From an uncultured Alistipes sp. (GTDB lineage: Bacteria > Bacteroidota > Bacteroidia > Bacteroidales > Rikenellaceae), in the NCBI GenBank assembly GCA_900546065.1, contig URBK01000016.1, positions 3,182 through 67,181 on the forward strand: a DNA stretch of 64,000 nucleotides. Direction: 5' to 3'. Of the stretch, positions 52,970 through 62,505 are shown one piece after another. The notes below the pieces were generated by a model, which ran no database searches, was not told the DNA's origin, and saw nothing but the letters and a program-made list of their open reading frames with translations. Position 1 is the stretch's first letter. Every line of letters starts with the position of its first letter. The position numbers and the translations under genes were made by a program.

Positions 52970-54205
52970 ATGGATATACGAAAACTCGGCTCATCGCTCA
53001 AGGCAATATACGATTCGATGTCCGGTACCGAGATCGAAGGCGCCGGAGACGGTTGGGTCAATATGGCCGGGTTCGGGCTCGAACTCTCGCGCGGAGGCAT
53101 CAACTACCGACACTACGGATACGACAAGCTGCGGTCTCTCATCGAGGCGCTGCCCGACATGTTTGAAGTATACCGTGACGATACCCTTCAGCCGCCCGTA
53201 TTCTACATACGACTGCGGCAGAACGCGACCTCGCCCCAAACCTACACACCCGCCAGATCGTCTGTTCCACGGCTTGTCGATTGGGCTTGGCTCGGACACT
53301 ACCAGAGCGCCATGCAGGATCTGGCCGAGATGGCTCTGCCCGAAGCATGGGATTTCGGTTCGGCCGCAACGCGGAACTACTCCATACTCACATCATATCT
53401 TACTGGCACGTTCTCAAGACTCTACGACCAGCACAAGATCGTCCGCTCCGACGACGGCCGTTGGGCCGCGTTCAATACCGGACTCATGAACACCGCATAC
53501 AAGCCGATATATGCCCTCTTCGACAAGAACCGCAACGAAGGACAGCAGGAGTGGCATCTGTATGACTTCTGCGTCGAGGATGAGGATCGTGCGGGCAAGA
53601 TCCTTACCGGCGAGTTCGATCTGCGGCCCGAGCCGGCACAATATCTCGACTCGGTATATGACGCGGTATATGACGTGAGATTGGGCGCACCCTCCATCGA
53701 CCACCACCACATCATCATCGAACGGCTGGAACGTTACCCCTACCGCATACTCAAGGAGTTCGCACCCGAAGGATTCGATATGGTACGTCCGGAGAATCTG
53801 TCCGACGTACAGCGCGCCACATTCTTCCGCCGCCTGAAGCTCGCCCTCGAGAACGACAACAACACATACGACAGCTTCAAGGATAAGATCGACGACGCCG
53901 TCGCCATGGCCCTAAAGCGCGTGCAATGGGACTACAAGACCGCCGTACCCATGTACTATCCCCAAACAAAGGGCATATCTCTTTTGCTGCCCCTTGCACT
54001 CAAGGATCGGCAGTCGGTAGATCTGGCTCTCGTCGTCACCAAGGATGCTGACGGGCTCTACTGCGGACAGACAATATATCCGCTCGAATGGGCCTACCGT
54101 AACGCACGTCTTATATGTCGGCCCGAAAGCGATTGGCTCTCGACGCACACGTACAGCAGGACCGAAACTGCGGAGACACACCACACGGGAAGATACCAGC
54201 GTTAG
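52970..54205 (+). CDS. LOTUS/OST-HTH and DUF3825 protein
   Basis: A 411-residue soluble protein. Residues about 5-85 look like a LOTUS (OST-HTH) winged-helix domain (LGSSLKAIYDSMSG...NYRHYGYDKLRSLIEALPDM), a fold predicted to bind RNA. Residues about 105-390 match DUF3825 (WAWLGHYQSAMQDLAEMALPE, AAFNTGLMNTAYKPIYALF, DHHHIIIERLERYPYRIL). The two domains often occur together, and an RNA-related role is predicted but untested. It is a lone gene with its own promoter and a strong terminator, and has no toxin, nuclease or phage neighbour. ATG 52970 is preferred over the in-frame TTG at 52958. Confidence 0.8.
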   Translation: MDIRKLGSSLKAIYDSMSGTEIEGAGDGWVNMAGFGLELSRGGINYRHYGYDKLRSLIEALPDMFEVYRDDTLQPPVFYIRLRQNATSPQTYTPARSSVPRLVDWAWLGHYQSAMQDLAEMALPEAWDFGSAATRNYSILTSYLTGTFSRLYDQHKIVRSDDGRWAAFNTGLMNTAYKPIYALFDKNRNEGQQEWHLYDFCVEDEDRAGKILTGEFDLRPEPAQYLDSVYDAVYDVRLGAPSIDHHHIIIERLERYPYRILKEFAPEGFDMVRPENLSDVQRATFFRRLKLALENDNNTYDSFKDKIDDAVAMALKRVQWDYKTAVPMYYPQTKGISLLLPLALKDRQSVDLALVVTKDADGLYCGQTIYPLEWAYRNARLICRPESDWLSTHTYSRTETAETHHTGRYQR

Positions 54206-54218
54206 ACGTTCACGCATC

Positions 54219-54260
54219 AAACGGATAAGGCGGCAAGTCAACTTGCCGCCTTATCCGTTT
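54219..54260. terminator. Bidirectional terminator between the DUF3825 gene and rsmA
   Basis: A 20-bp perfect stem (54219-54238 with 54241-54260) lies between convergent genes, AT-rich at its outer ends on both sides. Confidence 0.9.
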
Positions 54261-54273
54261 ATTGTCTCTTCCC

Positions 54274-55062
54274 CTATTTCGATCGGTGTTCCGCCACCCA
54301 GCGCGTCAGCTCCGTAAAGTCCGCCACGGACAACTGCTCGGCCCGCATCGAGAAGAAGCGGTGCTCCGAATCGAACTCTCCGAATGCCGCACGCAGCGAA
54401 TTGCGCAACATCTTGCGCCGTTGTCCGAATGATGCCTTCACAACCTTCATGAAGAGCTGCTCGTCGCAATCGAGCGACCGCACGCCGTTACGGCGCAGAC
54501 GTATGACGGCACTCTTGACCTTCGGCGGCGGATTGAATACCTTCTCCCCTACGGTGAACAGATATTCGATATCGTACCACGCCTGCAACAGGACGCTCAG
54601 GATGCCATACTCGCGCGAGCCCGGCGGCTCAGCTATGCGTACGGCCACCTCCCGCTGAACCATACCCACGCATTCGGGCACAAGGTCGCGGTTCTCGATA
54701 ATCTTGAAGAATATCTGCGACGATATGTTATATGGAAAATTGCCTATGACGCGCACACCGCCAGAGAATCTCTCCCGCAGATCCATCTTCAGGAAATCGC
54801 CCTCGATAAGGCGCGGTGCAAAGTCGGGATAGTGTTCATGGAGATACTCCACACTCTCGCCGTCGATCTCGGCTCCGTAGACGACAATGTCATCACGCTG
54901 CAGCAGGAACTGCGTCAACACACCCATGCCGCATCCCACCTCCAACACCGTGGCCGGAGCTTCCGCCGTGCCTTCCGACAGCGATGCACAGATCTTGCGC
55001 GCAATGTTCAGATCGGTCAGGAAGTGCTGACCCAACGCCTTCTTGGCTCTAACTTGATCCAT
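54274..55062 (-). CDS. rsmA: 16S rRNA (adenine-1518/1519-N6)-dimethyltransferase
   Basis: A 262-residue KsgA/RsmA enzyme that dimethylates two adjacent adenines in helix 45 during small-subunit assembly. VRAKKALGQHFLTD is the signature start, LEVGCGMGVLTQFLL the SAM-binding motif, and NFPYNISSQI the catalytic N-x-P-Y type motif. The -7 box TACCTTTG ends only 4 nt before the ATG, so the message may be leaderless. Confidence 0.95.
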   Translation of the reverse strand: MDQVRAKKALGQHFLTDLNIARKICASLSEGTAEAPATVLEVGCGMGVLTQFLLQRDDIVVYGAEIDGESVEYLHEHYPDFAPRLIEGDFLKMDLRERFSGGVRVIGNFPYNISSQIFFKIIENRDLVPECVGMVQREVAVRIAEPPGSREYGILSVLLQAWYDIEYLFTVGEKVFNPPPKVKSAVIRLRRNGVRSLDCDEQLFMKVVKASFGQRRKMLRNSLRAAFGEFDSEHRFFSMRAEQLSVADFTELTRWVAEHRSK

Positions 55063-55066
55063 ACTG

Positions 55067-55074
55067 CAAAGGTA
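55067..55074 (-). promoter_or_regulatory. -7 box abutting the rsmA start codon
   Basis: TACCTTTG on the minus strand ends 4 nt before the ATG at 55062; no clear -33 element. Transcription would begin at or within a few bases of the start codon. Confidence 0.55.
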
Positions 55075-55120
55075 CTAAAACTACGGTGAAAACCCCGTCC
55101 CGACTTCGGTTTTTTGCGTC

Positions 55121-55170
55121 GTTAACCATACGGAGTTGACCATACGTCGAGTTAACCATACGTCGAGTTA
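55121..55170. repeat. Short tandem repeat, three units
   Basis: Units gttaaccatacgga (55121-55134), gttgaccatacgtcga (55135-55150) and gttaaccatacgtcga (55151-55166) are followed by a partial gtta. The repeat lies between rsmA and the DUF2752 gene, outside any supported gene. Confidence 0.85.
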
Positions 55171-55227
55171 CAATCGCAAACTCTCAACACCGCATGGTAT
55201 TCACCCTCCCCGAACGGCCGCCCGCCG

Positions 55228-55524
55228 TCAGCGGCGCGAGGCCTCACGCCACAGCCGTACGATCCACCGCACCCATACATACGCAAGCAGCGGCGCCACC
55301 ACAACGACGGCACGGTTGTACTGCCACGCACCGTCGAAATCGAGGTAGGCCAGCGACACGAGCGCCCGCGTCATCCCGCATCCGGGACATTCGTGTCCCG
55401 TGATGTTGCGGATGATGCAGAGCGGGTGCCCCTCCGAGAATATCCACCCCTTGGGGATCAGATAGGTGATGAAAGGTGCCGCCGCCACAACCACCGCACG
55501 CCAATATCGCAACATGCGCCGCAC
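55228..55524 (-). CDS. DUF2752 membrane protein
   Basis: A 98-residue protein with two or three membrane helices. The HECPGCGMTRALVSLAYLDF segment with its Cys pair is the DUF2752 hallmark, and FDGAWQYNRAV follows. The function is unknown. It lies 8 nt downstream of the TM2-domain gene, a pairing seen in other Bacteroidales, and likely shares its transcript. Confidence 0.85.
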   Translation of the reverse strand: MRRMLRYWRAVVVAAAPFITYLIPKGWIFSEGHPLCIIRNITGHECPGCGMTRALVSLAYLDFDGAWQYNRAVVVVAPLLAYVWVRWIVRLWREASRR

Positions 55525-55532
55525 GGCGAGAA

Positions 55533-55847
55533 TTACCTGTTGCTTATGGTCTTGCCCTCGCCGTCCTTATAGCTCCCGCACAGCAGCATGATGAAGTCGA
55601 CAAGCGTCCATATTCCGCATCCGCCGAGCGTCACAAGCTGTATGATACCTATTACGGTCTTGCCGGCATAGAAACTGTGAATACCGAGCGTACCGAGGAA
55701 AAAGCACAACAACAGCGTCGTAAGCCAATCCTTACGGCTCTTGTTCGGATCCGCTGCGGGCTCCTTGAGCGGGCTGCCGCAATAGGGGCACGTCTGTGCC
55801 GAATCCGAAACCTGCTTTCCGCAATCCTTGCAATAAATCAATGCCAT
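55533..55847 (-). CDS. Zinc-ribbon and TM2-domain protein
   Basis: A 104-residue protein. Residues 1-28 form a zinc ribbon (YCKDCGKQVSD...CPYCGSPL), and residues about 40-95 form a TM2 domain with two membrane helices (LGTLGIHSFYAGKTVIGIIQ, then WTLVDFIMLLCG). The cellular role is unknown. It has a textbook promoter at 55944-55974. Confidence 0.88.
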   Translation of the reverse strand: MALIYCKDCGKQVSDSAQTCPYCGSPLKEPAADPNKSRKDWLTTLLLCFFLGTLGIHSFYAGKTVIGIIQLVTLGGCGIWTLVDFIMLLCGSYKDGEGKTISNR

Positions 55848-55943
55848 AACACCAATATTTTAACCGTTATACATCCCAACCGCCACCCCGCCCCAAGTGC
55901 CAACGTCACACCCGGCATGCGGCATAACGGTCGATTACGAAAA

Positions 55944-55974
55944 CAAATATATACACAAATTTACTATTATGCAA
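55944..55974 (-). promoter_or_regulatory. Promoter of the TM2/DUF2752 pair
   Basis: The minus strand has TTG (55972-55974), a 20-nt spacer and TATATTTG (55944-55951); the leader is about 90 nt. Confidence 0.75.
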
Positions 55975-56060
55975 TACAAAATAGCGAAAGAACGAATAAA
56001 AAAATTCCGCCAATCTTGGCATTCAGCCGTAAAATACGGCTAATCACGTAATTATAACGT

Positions 56061-56095
56061 AAAAAGGATGGGCTGTACTCAGACCGCCCATCCTT
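56061..56095 (-). terminator. Terminator of recQ
   Basis: A 10-bp stem (56064-56073 with 56086-56095) followed on the minus strand by a run of five T (56061-56065, overlapping the foot of the stem). Confidence 0.8.
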
Positions 56096-56117
56096 ATATA
56101 ACAGCGTGCGGCGATGG

Positions 56118-58310
56118 TCAGTTTCCCATCTCGCACATGAATTTGATACGCACGAGCCGTATCTCCTCCTCCGTATAGTCCGACCCTAGCTCCTCGACCG
56201 CCTCATCGAGCGAGTCGCTCTTCGCGTCCTCCTTGAAATAGAGGTATATGTCCTCGGCCTTGTCCTCATCCATATACTGCTCGATATAGTACGATATGTC
56301 GAGTTTGGTACCCGAGTTCACGATACCCTCGATATCGGTCAGCAGTTCGTCGAAATCGAGGTTCTTCGCCCGCGCTATATCCTCGAAATCCATCTTGCGG
56401 TCTATGGCCTGTATGATGAATATCTTGTTGCCCGACTTGTTGGCCACCGACTTGACGACCATATCCTGCGGACGCACGATCTCCTTCTCCTCGACGTAGG
56501 CCTTGATCAGCTTCACGAACTCCTCGCCGAACTTCTTGGCCTTGCCGACACCGACACCCGTAATGTTCTGCATCTCCTCGATCGTGACAGGATACTGTAT
56601 AGCCATATCCTCCAACGACGGATCCTGAAAGACCACGAACGGAGGCAGGTCGTGTTTCTTGGCCACCTTCTTGCGCAGATCCTTCAGCATGGCGTACAGC
56701 TCCTCATCGGCCGCACCGCGTCCGACCGACGCCGCCATTGCCTCTTCCTCCTTCTCCTCGTCGTCATAGTCGTGGTCGAGTGTTATGCTCACGGGCGTAG
56801 GCGAGGCGATATATGCACGGCCCTTGTCATTGACCGATATAAGACCGTAGTTCTCTATACTCTTATCGATGAGCCCCATGATAAGGCCCTGACGGATGAC
56901 GGCGCCCCAGAAGCGGGCATCATGATCGGCACCCGCACCGAACCACTTGAGCTTGTTGTGGCCGTAGCTCTTGACCTGCGCCGTGACCTTGCCCGTAAGC
57001 ACGGCGACAAGATGTTCGATCTTAAACTTGTCACCTATGGCCGCAAGGGCCTCAAGCGCCAGCTTCATCTCCTTCTGCGCCTCGATCTTGGGCTTGGGGT
57101 TCACACAGTTATCGCAGCTGCCGCAGTTGGGCTCCGTGTACTCCTCGCCGAAGTAGTGCAACAGTGTCTTGCGCCGGCACATCGAGCTCTCGGCATACGA
57201 CACGGTCTCCATCAACAGCAGCTTGCCGATCTCCTGCTCGGCAAGAGGCTTGCCCTGCATGAACTTCTCGAGCTTCTGGATATCCTTGTAGCTGTAAAAG
57301 GCAAGACAATGTCCCTCACCGCCGTCACGGCCAGCACGGCCCGTCTCCTGATAATACCCTTCGAGCGACTTGGGAATGTCGTAGTGGATCACATAACGCA
57401 CGTCGGGCTTGTCGATACCCATACCGAAGGCGATCGTCGCCACGATCACGTCGACACGCTCCATCAGGAAATCGTCCTGATTGTTCGCGCGCGTCTGTGC
57501 ATCCATACCCGCATGGTAGGCAAGCGCCTTTACGCCGTTTGCGACCAACAGCTCCGCCAACTCCTCGACCTTCTTGCGGCTGAGGCAGTAGATAATGCCG
57601 CTCTTGCCCGGACGCTGCTTGATGAAACGTATGATGTCGCGGTCGACGTCGTACTTGGGGCGTATCTCATAGAAGAGGTTGGGCCGGTTGAACGACGACT
57701 TGAATACCGTGGCGTTGGTCATACCCAGATTCTTCTGTATGTCCATCTGCACCTTCGGCGTCGCCGTCGCCGTGAGGGCTATGAGCGGCGCCTGCCCGAT
57801 ATCGTTTATGATGGGACGGATACGGCGGTACTCGGGTCGGAAATCATGTCCCCACTCCGATATACAGTGCGCCTCGTCGATGGCATAGAACGATATCTTG
57901 ATCTTGCGCAGAAACGAGACGTTATCCTCCTTGGTAAGCGATTCGGGCGCAAAATAGAGCAATTTTGTCTTTCCGGCCAACACGTCGCTGCGCACTTGGT
58001 TGATCGCGGTCTTGTTGAGCGACGAATTGAGGAAATGCGCTATGCCCGAGTCGGTTGAGAAGGTACGCATGGCATCTACCTGATTCTTCATCAGGGCAAT
58101 GAGCGGGGAGATGATGATGGCTACCCCGTCCATGAGCAGCGCAGGCAACTGATAGCACAAAGATTTGCCACCGCCGGTAGGCATTAGGACGAACGTGTCG
58201 CGTCCGGCCAACAGATTGCGTATAACGGCCTCCTGATTACCCTTGAACGAAGTAAATCCGAAGTACTCCTTGAGCTTATCATACAAAACGTCGTTGTTCT
58301 GCTCCATCAT
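56118..58310 (-). CDS. recQ: ATP-dependent DNA helicase RecQ
   Basis: A 730-residue 3'-5' helicase for recombination and repair. The Walker A is MPTGGGKS, Walker B DEAHCISEWGHDFRPEYRRI, and motif VI QETGRAGRDG. The zinc-binding Cys residues are in the region CRRKTLLHYFGE...CGSCDNC. After the winged-helix RQC domain, an HRDC domain (about 530-610, NITGVGVGKAKKF) and a C-terminal extension of about 110 residues rich in Asp/Glu follow. The start codons M1 and M2 are adjacent. Divergent from lptB. Confidence 0.95.
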   Translation of the reverse strand: MMEQNNDVLYDKLKEYFGFTSFKGNQEAVIRNLLAGRDTFVLMPTGGGKSLCYQLPALLMDGVAIIISPLIALMKNQVDAMRTFSTDSGIAHFLNSSLNKTAINQVRSDVLAGKTKLLYFAPESLTKEDNVSFLRKIKISFYAIDEAHCISEWGHDFRPEYRRIRPIINDIGQAPLIALTATATPKVQMDIQKNLGMTNATVFKSSFNRPNLFYEIRPKYDVDRDIIRFIKQRPGKSGIIYCLSRKKVEELAELLVANGVKALAYHAGMDAQTRANNQDDFLMERVDVIVATIAFGMGIDKPDVRYVIHYDIPKSLEGYYQETGRAGRDGGEGHCLAFYSYKDIQKLEKFMQGKPLAEQEIGKLLLMETVSYAESSMCRRKTLLHYFGEEYTEPNCGSCDNCVNPKPKIEAQKEMKLALEALAAIGDKFKIEHLVAVLTGKVTAQVKSYGHNKLKWFGAGADHDARFWGAVIRQGLIMGLIDKSIENYGLISVNDKGRAYIASPTPVSITLDHDYDDEEKEEEAMAASVGRGAADEELYAMLKDLRKKVAKKHDLPPFVVFQDPSLEDMAIQYPVTIEEMQNITGVGVGKAKKFGEEFVKLIKAYVEEKEIVRPQDMVVKSVANKSGNKIFIIQAIDRKMDFEDIARAKNLDFDELLTDIEGIVNSGTKLDISYYIEQYMDEDKAEDIYLYFKEDAKSDSLDEAVEELGSDYTEEEIRLVRIKFMCEMGN

Positions 58311-58388
58311 TTATCAGTGCTTTACAAGGCAGCTTGCCACGAAAAGGGAAATTTTACGTAAAGATAATCCTTTTTTCGGAAAAAATGA

Positions 58389-58396
58389 TAACTTTG
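58389..58396 (+). promoter_or_regulatory. -7 box of lptB
   Basis: TAACTTTG, 22 nt before ATG 58419; the -33 element is weak. Confidence 0.5.
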
Positions 58397-58418
58397 TAAA
58401 AAATTTATCGGGTATAAT

Positions 58419-59240
58419 ATGCGCCTGTTCACAAGCGAGCTGGTAAAGAAATACAAGTCACGCACGGTCGTGGATCACGTCTCGATCGACGTCAATCAGG
58501 GTGAGATCGTCGGACTGCTCGGCCCCAACGGTGCCGGCAAGACCACTACCTTTTATATGATCGTGGGTCTGATAACCCCCAACGAAGGCAAGATCTTCCT
58601 CGAAAAGGACGACAAGCAGATCGTCGAACTGACCGACGAACCCGTCTACCGACGCGCACAGATGGGTGTCGGATATCTGGCACAGGAGGCCTCGGTATTC
58701 CGCCGTCTGAGCGTCGAAGACAACATACGCGCCGTACTCGAGATGACGACATACAGCAAGGAGTATCAGGCCGAGCGGTGCGAGTCGCTCATCGAGGAGT
58801 TCCGTCTGCAGAAGGTGCGCAAGAGCCTCGGCATCCAGCTCTCAGGAGGCGAGCGCCGCCGTACCGAGATTGCACGCGCCGTGGCGATAAACCCTGCGTT
58901 CATACTTCTCGACGAACCATTCGCCGGAGTCGACCCCATAGCCGTGGAGGATATACAGAGCATCGTCGCCACACTCAAGAACAAGAACATCGGCGTCATA
59001 ATCACCGACCACAACGTCGACGAGACGCTTGCCATCACCGACCGCACCTATCTGCTTTACGAGGGCCGAATCCTCAAAACGGGTACGGCGGAGGATCTGG
59101 CCAACGACGAGATGGTGCGTCGCGTATATCTTGGCAAGAACTTCCAGCTGCGCAACACCCCCGCCACAAATGCCGCCCTGCACCCGCAAAACGACGCAGA
59201 CAAAAAGGACGCAGAGGCACCCGCGCAGCCGAACGATTAA
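58419..59240 (+). CDS. lptB: LPS export ABC transporter ATPase LptB
   Basis: A 273-residue ATPase that drives extraction of LPS from the inner membrane with LptF/LptG. Walker A is [10 protein letters not shown], the signature [14 protein letters not shown], and Walker [17 protein letters not shown], the run typical of LptB. The C-terminal 35 residues, rich in Asn, Ala and Asp, extend beyond the usual 241-residue protein and look disordered. LptF/G are not in the window. Confidence 0.93.
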   Translation: MRLFTSELVKKYKSRTVVDHVSIDVNQGEIVGLLGPNGAGKTTTFYMIVGLITPNEGKIFLEKDDKQIVELTDEPVYRRAQMGVGYLAQEASVFRRLSVEDNIRAVLEMTTYSKEYQAERCESLIEEFRLQKVRKSLGIQLSGGERRRTEIARAVAINPAFILLDEPFAGVDPIAVEDIQSIVATLKNKNIGVIITDHNVDETLAITDRTYLLYEGRILKTGTAEDLANDEMVRRVYLGKNFQLRNTPATNAALHPQNDADKKDAEAPAQPND

Positions 59241-59410
59241 CCTCACAGCGCAGGTGACAGCATAAGGGATGGCATGCGACAAATGAAGGCATAACGCCGC
59301 AAGCAGCGACCATGAAATAGTATACGGACTGAATTAAGGTCAAAGAGGCAGAACGGCGACACCGGTTAAAGACGACTAAACGGAACCAAAACAAAGAGTA
59401 CACTGCATAT

Positions 59411-60664
59411 ATGGATAAAACCGTCTCCTTGGGGAGTGCCAACGGAACAATTACTCCTCCAAGTTCAAAAAGTTACGCACAACGCGCCATAGCCCTCGCG
59501 CTGCTGGCCGAAGGACGCACGACACTGCGCAACATCGAATTCTGCAAGGACACCCGCTCGGCCATCTCCTGCATCGAGGCGCTCGGAGCCAAAGTCTCAT
59601 ATCTTGACGAGAGCACCATCGCCATAGACGGAGGCCTGCACCCCGTAACCGACACACTCATGGTCGGCGAATCGGGTCTGGCCACACGCCTTTTCACCCC
59701 CATCGCATCACTCAACTCGACCCCCATCTGCATCAAAGGCGAGGGCACGTTGCTCCACCGGCCCATGATGATGATGATCGAACCGTTGCGGCGGCTCGGC
59801 GTGGAGGTACGCGACGGCGGCGGCCACCTGCCCATAGAGGTCAAGGGACCCATCCATGGCGGCAACATAGAGGTCGACGGCAGCTTCTCGTCTCAGTTCA
59901 TCACGGGACTGCTGCTCGCACTTCCGCTGGCAAAGGAGGATACCACACTGCATGTACGCTCGGCCGTATCGACACCATATATCGACATGACCATCGACAC
60001 GGCAAAACGATTCGGCGTGGAGATAATGCACCACGAGGGTGACTATTCGGAGTTCTACATCGAGGGCGGACAGAAATACACCCCGGCCGACCTTGCCATC
60101 GAGGGCGACTGGAGCGGAGCCTCGACCATGCTCGTTGCGGGCGCCATCTCGGGCCGCGTCACGGTAAAGAACCTCTCGACTCTCTCGAAGCAGGCCGATA
60201 CGGCCATCTGCCGCGCTCTGGAGCGTGCCGGCGCCGGTATCATAATCGAGGGAGATTCAATCACGGTAACCAAACGACGTCTGCGTTCCTTCACCTTCGA
60301 CGCCACCAACTCGCCCGACCTCTTCCCCGCCCTTGCGGCTTTGGCAGCGGCAGCCCACGGACAGAGCACCATCATCGGCACGCAGCGTCTGCTCCATAAG
60401 GAGAGCGACCGCGCCGAGACAATACGTCAGGAGTACGAGAAGCTGGGCATCGAGGTAGACATAAGCGAGGAGAACGTGATGAAGATACGCGGCGGCGAAA
60501 TACACCCCGCCACCGTCTTCAGCCACAACGACCACCGCATAGCCATGTCGCTTGCCGTCTCGGCACTGCGATGCAAGGGAGACGTTACCATCGAGAATGC
60601 CGAATGCGTCGAGAAGAGCTACCCTACATTCTTCGAAGATCTTGAATCAATAACCGTACGTTAA
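59411..60664 (+). CDS. aroA: 3-phosphoshikimate 1-carboxyvinyltransferase (EPSP synthase)
   Basis: A 417-residue enzyme of the shikimate pathway. ITPPSSKSYAQRAIALALLA holds the phosphate-binding Lys and Arg, GESGLATRLFTPI the second conserved loop, and DGSFSSQFITGLLLALP the hinge. The start is at ATG 59411, 170 nt after lptB; no consensus promoter was found in that gap. It is followed by aroC after 1 nt, putting successive pathway steps together. Confidence 0.94.
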   Translation: MDKTVSLGSANGTITPPSSKSYAQRAIALALLAEGRTTLRNIEFCKDTRSAISCIEALGAKVSYLDESTIAIDGGLHPVTDTLMVGESGLATRLFTPIASLNSTPICIKGEGTLLHRPMMMMIEPLRRLGVEVRDGGGHLPIEVKGPIHGGNIEVDGSFSSQFITGLLLALPLAKEDTTLHVRSAVSTPYIDMTIDTAKRFGVEIMHHEGDYSEFYIEGGQKYTPADLAIEGDWSGASTMLVAGAISGRVTVKNLSTLSKQADTAICRALERAGAGIIIEGDSITVTKRRLRSFTFDATNSPDLFPALAALAAAAHGQSTIIGTQRLLHKESDRAETIRQEYEKLGIEVDISEENVMKIRGGEIHPATVFSHNDHRIAMSLAVSALRCKGDVTIENAECVEKSYPTFFEDLESITVR

Positions 60665-60665
60665 A

Positions 60666-61646
60666 ATGAACTCTTGGGGCAACAGATTCAGAGTGACGCT
60701 CTGGGGCGAATCACACGGAGCGCAGGTAGGAGTCACCATCGACGGCGTGCCGGCAGGCATAGCCCTTGCCGAGAGCGATTTCGAGGCCGACTTGGCACGG
60801 CGCCGCGCCGGTGCCGCAGGCACCACACCGCGCAAGGAGAGCGACGCACCGCATATAGTTTCTGGAATTTACAGGGGTTTCACTACGGGCGCACCGCTCA
60901 CGGTGGAATTCCTCAACGAGAATACACGTTCGGGCGACTACGCATCGCTCGCATCGCATCCGCGCCCGTCGCATGCCGACTGGGTCGCAATGAAGAAATT
61001 CCACGGATATAACGATCCCCGCGGCGGCGGCCACTTCTCGGGACGCATAACCCTCGCGTTAGTCACGGCCGGCGTCGTTGCAAAGAAGATTCTCGGCAGC
61101 GGCGTAACATTCCATACCGATATCATCGAAATAGGCGGCAGCGCCGACAAGGAGCGTTTCGCCGACATAATAGAAAGCGCACGCATGGATCGCGACTCGG
61201 TGGGCGGCGTTGTAGAGTGCCGCGCCGAAGGCGTGGCGGCAGGTTTGGGCGAGCCTTTCTTCGACTCGGCCGAGAGCCTCATGGCGCACCTGCTCTTCTC
61301 GGTACCCGCAGTCAAGGGCGTGGAGTTCGGCAGCGGCTTCGCCGCAGCCCGCATGCGCGGATCCGAACACAACGACCCCATCATCGATGCCGAAGGCCAC
61401 ACCTCGACAAACCATGCCGGCGGCATCGTCGGCGGCATCACAAACGGCAATGCCATTGTGGTGCGTGCGGCAGTGAAGCCCACAGCCTCGATATCGCGCG
61501 AGCAGCTGTCGTTCAACTGTGCAAGCGGTCAGGTCGACTCGCTCGTAATCAAGGGTCGCCACGACGTCTGCATAACACTGCGTGCGGCCGTAGTCGTGGA
61601 GTCGGCCGTAGCCATAGCGTTGGCCGATCTCACACTCAGAGCCTGA
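60666..61646 (+). CDS. aroC: Chorismate synthase
   Basis: A 326-residue FMN-dependent enzyme forming chorismate from EPSP. WGESHGAQVGVTIDGVPAG, RRRAGAAGTTPRKESD, HADWVAMKKFHGYNDPRGGG and GSEHND are signature segments. It is slightly shorter than the usual 350-360 residues, mostly near the C-terminus, but the active-site motifs are intact. It starts one base after aroA. Confidence 0.94.
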   Translation: MNSWGNRFRVTLWGESHGAQVGVTIDGVPAGIALAESDFEADLARRRAGAAGTTPRKESDAPHIVSGIYRGFTTGAPLTVEFLNENTRSGDYASLASHPRPSHADWVAMKKFHGYNDPRGGGHFSGRITLALVTAGVVAKKILGSGVTFHTDIIEIGGSADKERFADIIESARMDRDSVGGVVECRAEGVAAGLGEPFFDSAESLMAHLLFSVPAVKGVEFGSGFAAARMRGSEHNDPIIDAEGHTSTNHAGGIVGGITNGNAIVVRAAVKPTASISREQLSFNCASGQVDSLVIKGRHDVCITLRAAVVVESAVAIALADLTLRA

Positions 61647-61650
61647 AACG

Positions 61651-62505
61651 ATGGAGGCCACGCGGAGCGAAATAACGGCCTTCATAGCCGAGGCCGTACG
61701 GGGACTATACCCCGAGCGTGAGGCGCGGCGCATAGCCCTGACTGCGGCGGCAGCCCTCTCGGGCGAATCGGAGGCGAAATTTCTGGCCGACCCGAACCAA
61801 AGAGTCAACATAGACGGCGTGGAACGTTGTGCCGCGCAACTTGCCGCGGGATGTCCCGTACAATACGTTACGGGCAAGACCGAATTCTGCGACATGACGT
61901 TCCATGTTGACGGGAGCGTGCTCATACCGCGTCCCGAGACCGAGGAGCTTGTATTGTGGGCCGAGCAGTGTGCCGCAGGCTATCGGAATCCACGCATACT
62001 CGACGTCTGCACAGGCAGCGGATGCATAGCCATAGTGTTGGCGGCACATCTTCCGCAGGCCGAAGTGACGGCATTGGACATCTCGCACGCCGCCCTCGAG
62101 ACGGCCCGACGAAATGCCTCCATGAACGGCGTCCGCATACGCTTCATTGAGGATGATGCCCTGAACGGCATGCCATCGCTTGCGGGCGAGACGTTCGACA
62201 TCATAGTATCGAATCCCCCATACATACCCCACTCGGAGATCGAGTCGATGCACGTCAACGTCACACGTTACGAGCCTCACGAGGCTCTCTTCGTGGATGA
62301 CGCCGACCCGCTCGTCTTCTACCGCGCCATAGCGCGCACAGCACGCACGATGCTCTCCGATGATGGCTCGCTGTTCTTCGAGGTACACGAAGCGTGGGCC
62401 GAGCGCACGGCCGAGATGCTGCGGGGCGAGGGATTCGGGCAAACAGAAGTAAGAAACGACCTGTTCGGAAAACCGAGAATGACATGCAGCCGACGGAGAA
62501 GGTAA
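61651..62505 (+). CDS. prmC: Release factor glutamine methyltransferase PrmC
   Basis: A 284-residue SAM-dependent enzyme that methylates the GGQ glutamine of peptide-chain release factors. The N-terminal helical bundle is followed by the SAM motif LDVCTGSGCIAIVLA and the catalytic SNPPYIP. It overlaps recX by 22 nt and starts 4 nt after aroC. Confidence 0.94.
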   Translation: MEATRSEITAFIAEAVRGLYPEREARRIALTAAAALSGESEAKFLADPNQRVNIDGVERCAAQLAAGCPVQYVTGKTEFCDMTFHVDGSVLIPRPETEELVLWAEQCAAGYRNPRILDVCTGSGCIAIVLAAHLPQAEVTALDISHAALETARRNASMNGVRIRFIEDDALNGMPSLAGETFDIIVSNPPYIPHSEIESMHVNVTRYEPHEALFVDDADPLVFYRAIARTARTMLSDDGSLFFEVHEAWAERTAEMLRGEGFGQTEVRNDLFGKPRMTCSRRRR

